Shown here piece after piece: positions 55,781-64,000 of a DNA stretch of 64,000 bases (positions within the stretch are counted from its first letter, which is position 1; each line of letters starts with the position of its first letter). The notes under the pieces are model-generated. The model ran no database searches and was not told where the DNA came from. It saw only the letters and a program-made list of their open reading frames with translations. Location: NCBI GenBank assembly GCA_009268125.1, contig WBOU01000003.1:1-64000 (forward strand), given 5' to 3'. The stretch comes from Chloroflexia bacterium SDU3-3. GTDB taxonomy: Bacteria; Chloroflexota; Chloroflexia; Chloroflexales; Roseiflexaceae. A program made the position numbers and the translations under genes.

Positions 55781-57400
55781 ATGACCTACCTCGTTGGCCG
55801 ACGGATCGGCCGCTACCAGATAGAGGCCGAGATCGGGCGCGGCGGCATGGCGCGGGTCTACCGCGCCACCGACACGCTGCTCCAGCGCCCCGTGGCGCTG
55901 AAGGTGCTCGCGCCCCAGCTCGCCGCCGACCCCGAGTTCGCCCAGCGCTTCGCGCTGGAGGCGGTGACGGCCGCCAACTTCCGCCACCCCAACATCGTCG
56001 CGATCTTCGACGTGGGCGAGCAGGATGAGGTGCGCTATATCGCCATGGAGTTCGTGGAGGGCCGCACGCTCCACACGATCATCCAGGAGCGCGGCGCGCT
56101 GGGGCTGGCCGCCGCCACCGCTATTGCAGCACGGGTGGGCGCGGCGCTCGACTACGCCCACCGCCAGGGGGCCATCCACCGCGACGTGAAGCCGCATAAC
56201 GTGATGGTCGATCTTGAGGGGCGCGTGCTGCTCACCGACTTCGGCATCGCCCAGGCCACCGAGCACGAGGGCGGCGAGCGCCTGACCCGCACCGGCGTGT
56301 TCATGGGCACACCCGAGTATATCTCGCCCGAGCAGGCCTCGGCCCAGCCGCTGGATGGTCGCAGCGACATCTACTCGCTGGGGGTGACGACCTTCGAGAT
56401 GCTGACCGGCAAGGTGCCCTTCGCGGGCGCGACGCCGCAGCTGATCGTGGCCCACGTGCAGAAGCCTCCGCCCGCGCCATCCTCGCTGAGCGCGGGGCTG
56501 CCGCCCGAGCTGGATGCGGTGATGGCCCGCGTGATGGCCAAAAGCCCCGGACAGCGCTACCCCAGCGCCGCCGCCTTCGCCGCCGCCCTGAACAGCGTGG
56601 CCCAGCGTCACGGCACCCGCCCGCTGGCCCAGGCCCAGCTGGCCGAGCTGGCCACGCCGCGCGCCCAGCCCACCCCCGAGCCGATGCTGGCCGAGCTGCT
56701 CACCGAGCCGCTGCGCAGCGCGCAGGAGCCGACCCAGCGCGCCGAGGACATGCAGCCGCCCCGCCCGCCCGAGCGCAGGCCGCCGCCCCGCAGCGCCGCC
56801 GAGCGCCACGGCATGGCGCGGCTGCCCGCCGAGCTTTCCGGCAGCATGGCGTGGCGCATCGGCGTGGCGGGCGGCCTGGTGCTGCTGGTGCTGGTGTTCG
56901 TGGCCATGTTCCAGGGCGTCAACACCGGCGGGCTGTTCCGCCCCACCGCCGCGCCCGCCGCCGTGCCCAGTATCCGCCCCACCATCACGGCCACGCGCTC
57001 GCCCACACCCAGCGCCACGCCCAGCGCCACGGCCACACCTACGGCCACCGCCACGGCCACGCCCGAGCCGTCGGCCACCGCCGCGCCGATCATCCCGACG
57101 CCCGAGCCGGTCTGGCCCACCTGGACGCCCGAGCCGGTCTGGCCCACCTGGACGCCCGAGCCGCCCACGCCCGAGCCGACCGCCGACCTGCCCACCGCCG
57201 CGCCAACAGGCGAGCCGCCGAGCGCCACGCCCGAGCCGCCCACGCCCGAGCCGACCGCCGACCTGCCCACCGCCACGCCCGCAGGCGAGCCGCCGAGCGC
57301 CACGCCCGAGCCGCCCACGCCCGAGCCGACCGCCGACCTGCCCACGCCCGAGCCGCCCACGCCCGAGCCGACCGCCGACCTGCCCACCGCACAGCCATAG
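55781..57400 (+). CDS. PknB-type Ser/Thr protein kinase with Pro/Thr-rich outer tail
   Basis: 539 residues from ATG 55781. The kinase domain has the glycine loop IGRGGMARVYRAT, Lys41 (VALKVL), HRDVKPHNVMVD (Asp135), DFG (153-155) and GTPEYISPEQ. A juxtamembrane Pro-rich stretch leads to one membrane helix (about 358-377). The tail lacks PASTA domains and is instead low-complexity TATPT/TPEP repeats (WPTWTPEP twice, PPTPEPTADLPT four times). The DNA underneath is a near-perfect repeat, so its length may vary between strains. It is likely to phosphorylate the FHA regulator next door or other partners. Confidence 0.93.
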   Translation: MTYLVGRRIGRYQIEAEIGRGGMARVYRATDTLLQRPVALKVLAPQLAADPEFAQRFALEAVTAANFRHPNIVAIFDVGEQDEVRYIAMEFVEGRTLHTIIQERGALGLAAATAIAARVGAALDYAHRQGAIHRDVKPHNVMVDLEGRVLLTDFGIAQATEHEGGERLTRTGVFMGTPEYISPEQASAQPLDGRSDIYSLGVTTFEMLTGKVPFAGATPQLIVAHVQKPPPAPSSLSAGLPPELDAVMARVMAKSPGQRYPSAAAFAAALNSVAQRHGTRPLAQAQLAELATPRAQPTPEPMLAELLTEPLRSAQEPTQRAEDMQPPRPPERRPPPRSAAERHGMARLPAELSGSMAWRIGVAGGLVLLVLVFVAMFQGVNTGGLFRPTAAPAAVPSIRPTITATRSPTPSATPSATATPTATATATPEPSATAAPIIPTPEPVWPTWTPEPVWPTWTPEPPTPEPTADLPTAAPTGEPPSATPEPPTPEPTADLPTATPAGEPPSATPEPPTPEPTADLPTPEPPTPEPTADLPTAQP

Positions 57401-57410
57401 GAGCGCGCCC

Positions 57411-58403
57411 ATGCTCACGCTTCCCGACGACCTGGCCCAGGCCATCCGCCGCCAGCTAGACGAGCAGCCCGAGGCCCGCTGGGTGCGCGAGGCCCAGGCG
57501 CTCAGCGAGCGCTACCGCGGCGACCGCAGGCAGCAGGCCCCGCTGGCCAGCGGCGAGGCCCAGGCGCTGGGCTACATGGCCATGATCATGCCCGCCACCT
57601 ACGCCCAGCTGCGCGGGGCCATGGCCGCCGCCGCCGCCCGCGCACCCGGCTGGCAGCCCCACACCGCGCTCGACCTGGGCAGCGGGCCGGGCACCGCGCT
57701 GTGGGCCGCCACCGCCCAGTGGCCCTCGCTGGCCCGGCTGGAGGCCTGGGAGCGCGAGGGCGCGTTCATCCGCGCGGGCCGCCAGCTGGCCTCGCAGGCC
57801 GCAGCCCCCGCCCTGCAGAGCGCCGCCTGGCACCAGCGCGATCTGCGCAGCGCCCAGGCCCAGGGCAGCTACGACCTCGTCATCCTTGGCCATGTGCTGA
57901 ACGAGCTGACGCCCGAGGCCCAGGCCGCCACCGTGGCCGCCGCATGGACCATGACAGCCGGCCTGCTGCTGATCGTCGAGCCGGGCACCTCGGCGGCCTT
58001 CCCGGTGGTGCGCGCCGCCCGCGACGCCCTGCTGGGCCAGGGCGCGCACACCCTGGCCCCCTGCGCCCACGACATGCCCTGCCCGCTGGCGGACGACTGG
58101 TGCCACTTCCCGCAGCGCATCGCCCGCCCCGAGTTCCAGCGCCGGGCGCGCGGCGCGCCCTCGCCCTGGGAGGACAGCAAGTTCAGCTACGCCGCCATGG
58201 CCCGTTTCCCCGCCGAGGGCGCGATCTGGGGCCGCGTCATCCGCGAGGTCGCGTGGAATAAGGCCTACGCCGAGACCACGATCTCCAGCAGAGATGGTAT
58301 CATTGCGCATCGAGCGCTCAAGCGCCACAGGGCCGCGTTCAAGCAGACCAAGGAGCTGGGCTGGGGCCAGGCGCTTGACGAGCCGCCGCATACCGAGGAC
58401 TAG
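57411..58403 (+). CDS. Rsm22-family methyltransferase-like protein
   Basis: 330 residues. The SAM-binding motif LDLGSGPGTALWAA lies near residue 85 and is preceded by the family's MPATYAQLRGAM. The C-terminal cysteine cluster (CAHDMPCPLADDWCHFPQR) and EDSKFSYAAMARF match Rsm22/mitochondrial mS-type proteins that bind an iron-sulfur cluster and help small-subunit assembly. It starts 10 bp after the kinase stop, with GGAG. The kinase, this gene and the next oxidoreductase may be one transcript. Confidence 0.87.
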   Translation: MLTLPDDLAQAIRRQLDEQPEARWVREAQALSERYRGDRRQQAPLASGEAQALGYMAMIMPATYAQLRGAMAAAAARAPGWQPHTALDLGSGPGTALWAATAQWPSLARLEAWEREGAFIRAGRQLASQAAAPALQSAAWHQRDLRSAQAQGSYDLVILGHVLNELTPEAQAATVAAAWTMTAGLLLIVEPGTSAAFPVVRAARDALLGQGAHTLAPCAHDMPCPLADDWCHFPQRIARPEFQRRARGAPSPWEDSKFSYAAMARFPAEGAIWGRVIREVAWNKAYAETTISSRDGIIAHRALKRHRAAFKQTKELGWGQALDEPPHTED

Positions 58404-58431
58404 CGGCGGCCAGCAACAGAGGAGGAGATCC

Positions 58432-59403
58432 ATGCACGCCATCCACATCCTTTCGCCCGGCGGCCCCGAGGTGCTAGGCTGGGGCCGCGCCCCCGACCCC
58501 ACGCCCGCCCCCGGCGAGCTGCTGGTGCGCGTCCACGCCACCGCCATCAACCGCGCCGACCTGCTGCAGCGCCGCGGCAGCTACCCGCCGCCCGCCGGGG
58601 CCTCGCCCATCCTGGGGCTGGAGCTAGCGGGCGAGGTGGTGCAGGCCGCAGGCGACTTCGCCGTGGGCGACCGCGTGATGGCCCTGGTGACCGGCGGCGG
58701 CTACGCCGAGCTGGCCACCGTGCCCGCCACCGCCGCCATGCCCATCCCCGCCGAGCTCTCCTACGCCCAGGCCGCCGCCATCCCCGAGGCCTTCCTGACC
58801 GCCCACCTGAACCTGTTCACGCTCTGCGGCCTCAGGGCGGGCGAGGTCGCGCTCATCCACGCCGGTGCCAGCGGCGTCGGCTCTGCCGCCATCCAGCTGG
58901 CCCGCGCCGCCGGGGCCACCGTCATCACCACCGCTGGCTCCGCCGAAAAGCTGGCCGCCACCCGCCAGCTCGGCGCAGACATCGCCATCAACTACCGCGA
59001 CGAGGACTTCGGCGCGCGCGTGCTGGAGGCCACCAGCGGGCGCGGGGCCGATGTCATCCTCGACTTCGTGGGCGCGCCCTACTGGGGGGCCAACATGGCC
59101 GCCGCCGCCCAGGGCGGGCGCATGGCCCTGATCGGCTTCCTGGGCGGCTCGCGCGGCCAGATCGACCTTGGCGCTATTCTTGCCAAAAGCCTGACCGTGA
59201 CGGGCACCACCCTGCGCCGCACGCCCATGCCGCAGAAGGCCGCCCTGGTGCGCGACTTCAGCACGTTCGCGCTGGGCAGGTTCGCCAGCGGCGAGCTGCG
59301 CCCCGTGATCGACCGCGAGCTGCCCATCCAGTCGGCAGCCGAGGCCCACGCCTACGTCGAGCGCAACCAGAACATCGGCAAGGTGGTGCTGACGATCGCC
59401 TAG
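58432..59403 (+). CDS. NAD(P)H:quinone oxidoreductase (zinc-free MDR family)
   Basis: 323 residues from ATG 58432 (GAGGAGGAG upstream). The catalytic domain has TAINRADLLQRRGSYPPPAG and GLELAGEV. The Rossmann part is IHAGASGVGSAAIQLARAAG, then DVILDFVGAPYWGAN. The zinc ligands of alcohol dehydrogenases are absent. The sequence is closest to PIG3/TP53I3-like quinone reductases. It starts 28 bp after the Rsm22-like gene. Confidence 0.92.
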   Translation: MHAIHILSPGGPEVLGWGRAPDPTPAPGELLVRVHATAINRADLLQRRGSYPPPAGASPILGLELAGEVVQAAGDFAVGDRVMALVTGGGYAELATVPATAAMPIPAELSYAQAAAIPEAFLTAHLNLFTLCGLRAGEVALIHAGASGVGSAAIQLARAAGATVITTAGSAEKLAATRQLGADIAINYRDEDFGARVLEATSGRGADVILDFVGAPYWGANMAAAAQGGRMALIGFLGGSRGQIDLGAILAKSLTVTGTTLRRTPMPQKAALVRDFSTFALGRFASGELRPVIDRELPIQSAAEAHAYVERNQNIGKVVLTIA

Positions 59404-59442
59404 TGCGCCACGGATTCGCCAACCAGAGCGGAGCTACCGGTC

Positions 59443-60567
59443 ATGAACCTACCATCCCAGAGCCACATCCTCGCCCGCTGGGCGCTGCCAGCCCTGCTGC
59501 TGCCAGCCCTCGCCGCATGCTCGGCCCAGGGCGCGCAGCAGGCCGCCGCGCCGACCGCCGCGCCGACCGCCCCCGCCCCCGCCGCCCAGCAGCGCAGCGC
59601 CGCCGCGCCCGACGCCGCGCCAGGCCCGATCAGCATCAGCCAGCCCCAGCAGGGCGCGGCGATCACCAGCCCGCAGCCGCTGAGCGGCCAGCTAGCCCAG
59701 GTGCCGCCGCAGGGCGGCCTGATCTACCGCCTCTACGACGCCGAGAGCATCCTGCTGGCCACCGGCACCGTGCAGGCCAGCGGCCAGGTGGGCCAGCCCG
59801 GCACCTTCGAGGCCCAGGTGGTCTACACCGCACTAGAGGGCGGGCCGGGCGTGCTCCAGGTGGTGCAGCGCAACGATCTGGCGGGGCCCGCCGTGGCGCT
59901 GGCCTCGCAGGTGGTGCAGATCTCCCCGAACATCACCACACCGCCCACCGCAGGCGCGATCGTGGGCGGCGTGCAGAACCTCGTGCCGCCCGCCGCACCA
60001 AGCGCCATCCCAAGTGCAGCGCCGAGCATTGTGCCCAGCGCTGTGCCCACTGCAGCACCCGCAGCGCCCAGCGCCGTGCCGACCACAGCGCCCGCAGCAC
60101 CAACAGCAGCGCCCAGCGCCGTACCGACCGCTATGCCCAGCGCCGTACCCAGCGCCTACCCAGCGCCCCAGAGCACCAGCGCCTACCCAGCGCCCCAGGG
60201 CACCAGCGCCTACCCAGCGCCGCGCCGCACCGACCCCAGCGCCATCCAGATCATCACGCTCGATGCGCCCAGCAGCGGCGCGAGCGTGGGATCGCCGCTG
60301 GCCATCAGCGGCTCTACTAGCGCCATCCCGCTCGACGGCAACCTGCACTTCCGTATCCTCGACGCGCAGGAGCAGGAGCTTGGCTCGGGCACTTTCAACC
60401 CGCAGCTGCTAGAGAGCAGCAGCACCTTCAGCGCCCAGCTGGCCTACCGCGCGCCCGCCGAAGGCAGCAGCATCACCCTCATCCTGATCGACCGGGCCGA
60501 CTTCGCCGCAGGAGCGCCCCGCGCCACCATGAGCGCCACCTTCACCTACCGCGCCAGCGGTTCGTAG
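59443..60567 (+). CDS. Lipoprotein with two Gmad2-like/Ig-type domains
   Basis: 374 residues. A signal peptide ends in the lipobox LPALAAC. Two beta-sandwich units (about 60-155 and 265-372) share the pattern ISQP/LDAP...GA-(I/V)-x-SP-LxI/LSG...LIYRLYDAE or LHFRILDAQ...SGxF. Each resembles the Gmad2 (immunoglobulin-like) domain of spore and envelope proteins. They are joined by a long Ala/Pro/Ser linker with three SAYPAPQ repeats. The whole is exported and anchored. A perfect hairpin follows the stop. Confidence 0.83.
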   Translation: MNLPSQSHILARWALPALLLPALAACSAQGAQQAAAPTAAPTAPAPAAQQRSAAAPDAAPGPISISQPQQGAAITSPQPLSGQLAQVPPQGGLIYRLYDAESILLATGTVQASGQVGQPGTFEAQVVYTALEGGPGVLQVVQRNDLAGPAVALASQVVQISPNITTPPTAGAIVGGVQNLVPPAAPSAIPSAAPSIVPSAVPTAAPAAPSAVPTTAPAAPTAAPSAVPTAMPSAVPSAYPAPQSTSAYPAPQGTSAYPAPRRTDPSAIQIITLDAPSSGASVGSPLAISGSTSAIPLDGNLHFRILDAQEQELGSGTFNPQLLESSSTFSAQLAYRAPAEGSSITLILIDRADFAAGAPRATMSATFTYRASGS

Positions 60568-60573
60568 AAAAAA

Positions 60574-60609
60574 CGGCCCGACATCCACCCTTCGTTGGAT
60601 GTCGGGCCG
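60574..60609. terminator. Terminator hairpin after the lipoprotein gene
   Basis: CGGCCCGACATCCA pairs perfectly with 60596-60609. It is preceded by AAAAAA, so it has a T-tract in the minus direction and may work both ways. Confidence 0.8.
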
Positions 60610-60641
60610 TGCTGTTCGCTCCGCAGGGGGAAGCATAATCA

Positions 60642-60822
60642 CAGCTCCCCCAACCTACACAGAGCTTCCCCCAACCTACACAGAGCTTCCCCCAACCTAC
60701 ATAGAGCTTCCCCCAACCTACACAGAGCTTCCCCCAACCTACACAGAGCTTCCCCCAACCTACACAGAGCTTCCCCCAACCCACACAGAGCTTCCCCCAA
60801 CCTACACAGAGCTTCCCCCAAC
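60642..60822 (+). repeat. 21 bp tandem array D, eight copies plus partials
   Basis: Eight full 21 bp units from 60651 to 60818 (parts: CAACCTACACAGAG, CTTCCCC) with two single-base variants, and partial units at both ends. No spacers. Aligned with array C, 13 of 21 positions match. It runs into an R1 module. Confidence 0.97.
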
Positions 60823-61090
60823 TCACCCGGCCCATGCGGCGAAGGTGCCGCTCGTGCAAACTGGCCATATGCACAAACATCAGCCGCCAGGAAACGGCAC
60901 GGGAACACCCAAAATTGGGGGTTTCGAAGGGGGTGACACCCCCTCGCGGGGTTCCTAGGGGCTGGCCCCTAGGCGCCGCCCGCGCAGGGCATCCACCCAC
61001 CACCCAAACACCACCGCCATCAACGAAGGCGCACCCTGGCCGACCCGACAGCAACGCTCATTCCCACCCCCACTGATACGGCGAAAGTGC
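60823..61090 (+). repeat. R1 repeat abutting array D
   Basis: Begins CACCCGGCCCATGCGGCGAA within the last partial 21 bp unit and holds all R1 modules in order: CATATGCAC box, CCCAAAATTGGGGG, GGGGGTGACACCCCC, CCTAGGGGCTGGCCCCTAGG and GCCCGCGCAGGGCATCCACC. No gene in the gap. Confidence 0.85.
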
Positions 61091-61096
61091 CCCCGC

Positions 61097-62119
61097 CTAG
61101 CTGCGCAGCGCCGCCAGCAGCTCGCGCCACAGGGCATCGCCCGCGCCGGGCGCGTAGGGGATGTAGGGCGTCACCCGATCCAGCACCCCCGCGTAGCGCT
61201 CGCGCAGCGCCGCCCCCACCTGGCCCAGCGGCGCGACCACCGCCAGCTCATCCAGCATCGCATCGCCGATCAGGCCGCCCATCTCGCCCCACTGGCGGGC
61301 CGAGGCCAGTCGCCCCAGCCGCTCGCCCACATCCTCCCAGCCGTGCAGCGCCAGCACCGGCTGGTAGCTGGGCGTGGATGCGTAGAACGCGATCTGCTCG
61401 CGCACCTGCTGCGCCGCAGCCTCCATCGCCGCGTCATCCGCACCCGTCACCACAAACGCCGCGCTCATCAGCTCTATCGCGGCGGGCGCGCGCCCGGCCC
61501 GCGCCGCGCCCGCCGCGATCTGCGGGCGGATCACCTGGTCGAGGTAGGCGCGGGTGTGGAAGGGGTGTGCGTGGAAGCCATCGCACAGCTCGCCCGCCAG
61601 CTGGGCCAGGCCCTCGTTCACGCCCGCGATAGCGATCGGGATACGCGGGTGCGCGATCGGGCCGGGGCTAAAGAACGGCGTCATCAGCGTGTGGTTGTAG
61701 AACTCGCCCGCGAAGCGCAGCGGACTGCCATCCTGCCAGTTGGCCCAGATCGCCCGCAGCGCCAGGATGTACTCGCGCAGGCGCGCCACCGGTCGGCCCC
61801 AGGGCATCCCAAAGCGCCGCTCGATGTGCGCCTTCACCTGGGTGCCCAAGCCCAGCGCGAAGCGCCCGCCCGAGAGCGCCTGCAGATCCCAGGCCTCCTG
61901 CGCCACCACCATGGGGCTGCGGGCAAACGCGATGGCCACCGAGGTGCCCAGCTGGATGCGCCCGGTGGCCTGCGCCGCCAGGCCCAGGGCTAGAAACGGG
62001 CTATGCTGCGTCTCCGAGGCCCACACCCCATCCAGCCCCAGCGCCTCGGCGGCGCGCGCCGTGGCCGCCACATCGCCCAGGCGGGCCGTCTCCATCGCCA
62101 GCGTCGTATCGAGCCGCAT
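61097..62119 (-). CDS. LLM-class (luciferase-like) F420-dependent oxidoreductase
   Basis: 340 residues with the bacterial-luciferase-like TIM barrel. Motifs are WASETQHSPFLALGLAAQAT near the N-terminus, LGTSVAIAFARSPMVVAQEAW, GRFALGLGTQVKAHIERRFG and IAGVNEGLAQLAGELCDGFH. It resembles the TIGR03617-type F420-dependent enzymes as I recall. AAAGGA lies 7 bp before the ATG. Substrate unknown. Confidence 0.9.
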   Translation of the reverse strand: MRLDTTLAMETARLGDVAATARAAEALGLDGVWASETQHSPFLALGLAAQATGRIQLGTSVAIAFARSPMVVAQEAWDLQALSGGRFALGLGTQVKAHIERRFGMPWGRPVARLREYILALRAIWANWQDGSPLRFAGEFYNHTLMTPFFSPGPIAHPRIPIAIAGVNEGLAQLAGELCDGFHAHPFHTRAYLDQVIRPQIAAGAARAGRAPAAIELMSAAFVVTGADDAAMEAAAQQVREQIAFYASTPSYQPVLALHGWEDVGERLGRLASARQWGEMGGLIGDAMLDELAVVAPLGQVGAALRERYAGVLDRVTPYIPYAPGAGDALWRELLAALRS

Positions 62120-62144
62120 CGCACGATCCTTTCTGCTAGGGATC

Positions 62145-62300
62145 TACCACCAAGACTCCAAGGCTCCAAGTTTTTTCCTGTAGGGTATGTTGTACCATCA
62201 AGACCCCAGGTTGTCGCATGATAGGGCATCGACAAAAAAAGACACCAAGGCACCAAGAAATAGAAACCTTGGTGCCTTGGTGTCTTGGTGGTAAAAAACG
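62145..62300 (-). terminator. R2 repeat pair forming the terminator of the Gfo/Idh gene
   Basis: GACACCAAGGCACCAAG (62241-62257) pairs perfectly with 62268-62284. On the minus strand the stem is followed by seven T, making a full intrinsic terminator 17 bp beyond the stop at 62302. Single R2 units also lie at 62150-62175. Confidence 0.85.
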
Positions 62301-62301
62301 G

Positions 62302-63378
62302 CTACGAGATAGTGATCTCGCGGCCCTCGGCGGCGGACTGGTAGGCGGCGTCGAGCACCAGGTTGCGGCGCAGGCCGTCGTCGGCGCTGGGGATGGCCGG
62401 GGTGCCATGCACCACCGCCGAAACAAAGCGGCTGATCACCTCCAGGTGACCGTCGCTCTTGGGGATCTTGGGGGCCATGTCGGTGGCCACCCCGCCGATA
62501 TCGGTGAACACGCGCACCGTGTCCACCGTGGTGTAGTTACGCACCATCAGCTCCACGCCGCCCTCGGTGCCGTAGAGCGTCACACCGAAGTCGTCGCCCG
62601 CCGAGCTGTGGGTGGCCCAGCTGGCCTCCAGCAGCAGGGTCGCGCCGCCGCCCAGGCGCACGAAGGCCGTGGCCAGATCCTCCACCTCGTAGGGCAGGCG
62701 CTCGTCGCTGAACTGCTCGCGGCCCTGCCAGCCCTTCAGGCCGCGCGGCCCGAACTCGGCGTAGGCGCTGGCGCTCACCGCCAGCGGCGCAGGCTCGCCC
62801 ATCAGGTACATGGCGATATCCAGCACGTGCACGCCCAGGTCCACCAGCGGGCCGCCGCCCGCCTGCTCCTTGCTCACGAACCAGCTGCCCAGGCGCGGGA
62901 TGCCCGCGCGGCGCATCCAGTGGGCCTTGGCGTAGTAGATCTGGCCAAGCGCGCCCGAGTCGATGTAGCGCTTGATCCACTGCACATCGGCGCGGTGGCG
63001 CTTGTCGAAGCTGACCATCAGCACCTTGCTCTGGGCCTGGGCCGCATCCAGGATGGCGCGGGCCTCCTGGGCGTTGCGGGCCAGCGGCTTCTCGACCAGC
63101 ACATGCTTGCCAGCCTGCAGCGCGGCCAGGGCCACGGGGGCGTGCAGGGCATTAGGAAGGCAGACGCTCACCGCATCCACGTTGGGTGCGGCCAGCATCT
63201 GCTCGTACTCGCGGTAGGTCTGGGGCACGTGGTGCTCGGCGGCCACGCGGCGCACGCGGTCGTCGTCGAGTCCGGCCAGCGCCACCACCTCGGCATCGGG
63301 GATCTGGTTGTAGGCGGCCAGGTGCAGCGCGCCGATTCCCGCGCCGATCACACCAACCCGCAGCTTCTGGGTGCTCAT
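62302..63378 (-). CDS. Gfo/Idh/MocA-family oxidoreductase
   Basis: 358 residues from ATG 63378, with GGAG 5 bp upstream. Rossmann motif VGVIGAGIGALHLAAY, the conserved lysine in HVLVEKPLARN, a helix with GGGPLVDLGVHVLDIAMYLMG that carries the catalytic-type Asp and His, and a beta-sheet substrate domain. It is a paralogue of the gene at 23713 but clearly different. It likely oxidises a sugar or cyclitol. No isomerase lies next to it, so the pathway is unknown. Confidence 0.92.
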   Translation of the reverse strand: MSTQKLRVGVIGAGIGALHLAAYNQIPDAEVVALAGLDDDRVRRVAAEHHVPQTYREYEQMLAAPNVDAVSVCLPNALHAPVALAALQAGKHVLVEKPLARNAQEARAILDAAQAQSKVLMVSFDKRHRADVQWIKRYIDSGALGQIYYAKAHWMRRAGIPRLGSWFVSKEQAGGGPLVDLGVHVLDIAMYLMGEPAPLAVSASAYAEFGPRGLKGWQGREQFSDERLPYEVEDLATAFVRLGGGATLLLEASWATHSSAGDDFGVTLYGTEGGVELMVRNYTTVDTVRVFTDIGGVATDMAPKIPKSDGHLEVISRFVSAVVHGTPAIPSADDGLRRNLVLDAAYQSAAEGREITIS

Positions 63379-63491
63379 GGGTACTCCGTTGTAGTTGGAA
63401 GAGAACAGCGGCCCGCAAGCGTGGCGGGCCAGCACCATCATACAGCGGCGGTGCGGGGCGGGCATCGGCTGAAGGGCGGGGCAAACAAAAA

Positions 63492-63516
63492 GGCACCAGG
63501 GGTGGCCCCTGGTGCC
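63492..63516 (-). terminator. Intrinsic terminator of def
   Basis: GGCACCAGGGG pairs perfectly with CCCCTGGTGCC around 3 nt; the minus strand continues TTTTTG. It lies 14 bp beyond the def stop. Confidence 0.88.
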
Positions 63517-63530
63517 TGGCGTGCGGCGCG

Positions 63531-64000
63531 CTACGCCTCGGTCGGCTCGGCCTCCTGCGGGCGGTGCGAGGGCGCGTCGGCCTTGTCCTTGCTGTAGTCC
63601 TTCAGCGTGGAGAGATCGCGCATGCGCTCGGTGAACATCACGCCATCCAAGTGGTCGATCTCGTGCTGCAGGGCGCGGCCCAGCAGGCCGTCGGCCTTGC
63701 GCAGGCGGTAGCGCTTGCCATCCAGCCCCGAGAACTCGACCGTGACCCAGGCGGGCCGGGGAACCTCGCCGTACCAGCCGGGCATGCTCAGGCAGCCCTC
63801 GTGGTCGGTCTCCTCCTGCTCGCTGCGCTTGATGATCTGGGGGTTGATCAGCGCGTACTCCTCGGCGGGGGCCACCTCGACCTGGCTGCCGTCCTCGCGC
63901 TCCTCGACCTCGGGCGGGATGTAGATCACGGCCAGCCGCTGCGAGATGCCGATCTGGGGCGCGGCCAGGCCCACGCCGTTGGCGGCGTGCATGGTCTCGA
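63531..64000 (-). CDS. def: Peptide deformylase, 5' end outside the window
   Basis: Removes the formyl group from nascent proteins. The frame runs off the right edge; residues before MHAANGVGLAAPQIG continue in frame (E-T-M), so the start is beyond 64000. The three metal/catalytic motifs are present: GVGLAAPQIG, EGCLSMPG and QHEIDHLDG. An insertion of charged residues (EVEEREDGSQVEVAPAEE) lies between motifs I and II. The C-terminal tail is long and charged (DYSKDKADAPSHRPQE). Confidence 0.95.
   Translation of the reverse strand, partial: ETMHAANGVGLAAPQIGISQRLAVIYIPPEVEEREDGSQVEVAPAEEYALINPQIIKRSEQEETDHEGCLSMPGWYGEVPRPAWVTVEFSGLDGKRYRLRKADGLLGRALQHEIDHLDGVMFTERMRDLSTLKDYSKDKADAPSHRPQEAEPTEA

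Overview
The window looks like a chromosomal segment of a high-GC member of the phylum Chloroflexota, probably class Chloroflexia. This is inferred from gene content rather than from a marker gene: several PAS-STAS regulators, a PknB-type kinase with a Pro/Thr-rich extracellular tail, a bactofilin, an F420-type LLM oxidoreductase, a sigma-like/zinc-finger membrane fusion, many family-4 glycosyltransferases, and unusually repeat-rich intergenic DNA. I found no rRNA, tRNA or CRISPR array. Because the GC content is high, long open frames antisense to real genes are common, and I left them out.

Layout. Positions 1-8100 form an accessory block: a P22-antirepressor-like gene, two unrecognised small genes and a large single-chain restriction-modification enzyme, separated by repeats. 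8149-11216 (minus) holds two glycosyltransferases and a protein with a duplicated motif. 11370-15076 holds purD-purN, a zinc-ribbon protein, maf and a NarL-type regulator. 15769-19558 holds a glycosyltransferase, the sigma-like/zinc-finger fusion and a CheY-like receiver. 19696-27061 is a uronate or sugar-acid utilisation locus: uxaC, an AEC transporter, a LacI regulator, a Gfo/Idh dehydrogenase and two TIM-barrel isomerases. Three matching operator-like palindromes tie the LacI gene to the divergent transporter-uxaC pair. 27272-31075 holds signalling genes (PAS-STAS and GGDEF).

31076-44200 is the most fluid part. It contains a 1.7 kb repeat field, pcrA, a decayed dehydrogenase gene, a membrane protein with three L7/L12-type motifs, an AT-rich patch with attC-like boxes next to an AAC(6')-like acetyltransferase, a second PAS-STAS protein, a tandemly duplicated lipoprotein gene with duplicated promoters, and a secreted-protein gene split by an insertion sequence. 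44189-64000 is mostly housekeeping: nadE, a cysteine hydrolase, a phosphoesterase, mobA-like, a Tat-exported 5'-nucleotidase, bactofilin, a principal-type sigma factor, aroA, FHA-winged helix, a Ser/Thr kinase, Rsm22-like, a quinone oxidoreductase, a lipoprotein, an LLM oxidoreductase, a Gfo/Idh protein and the start-proximal-truncated def.

The intergenic DNA is the most striking part. Three interspersed repeat families occur: R1, GC-rich multi-hairpin modules; R2, CCAAGG/CGAAGG strings; and R3, inverted GTAGGGGCGG modules. There are also four separate tandem arrays, each with an exactly 21 bp unit but a different sequence; two of them run directly into the same R1 module.
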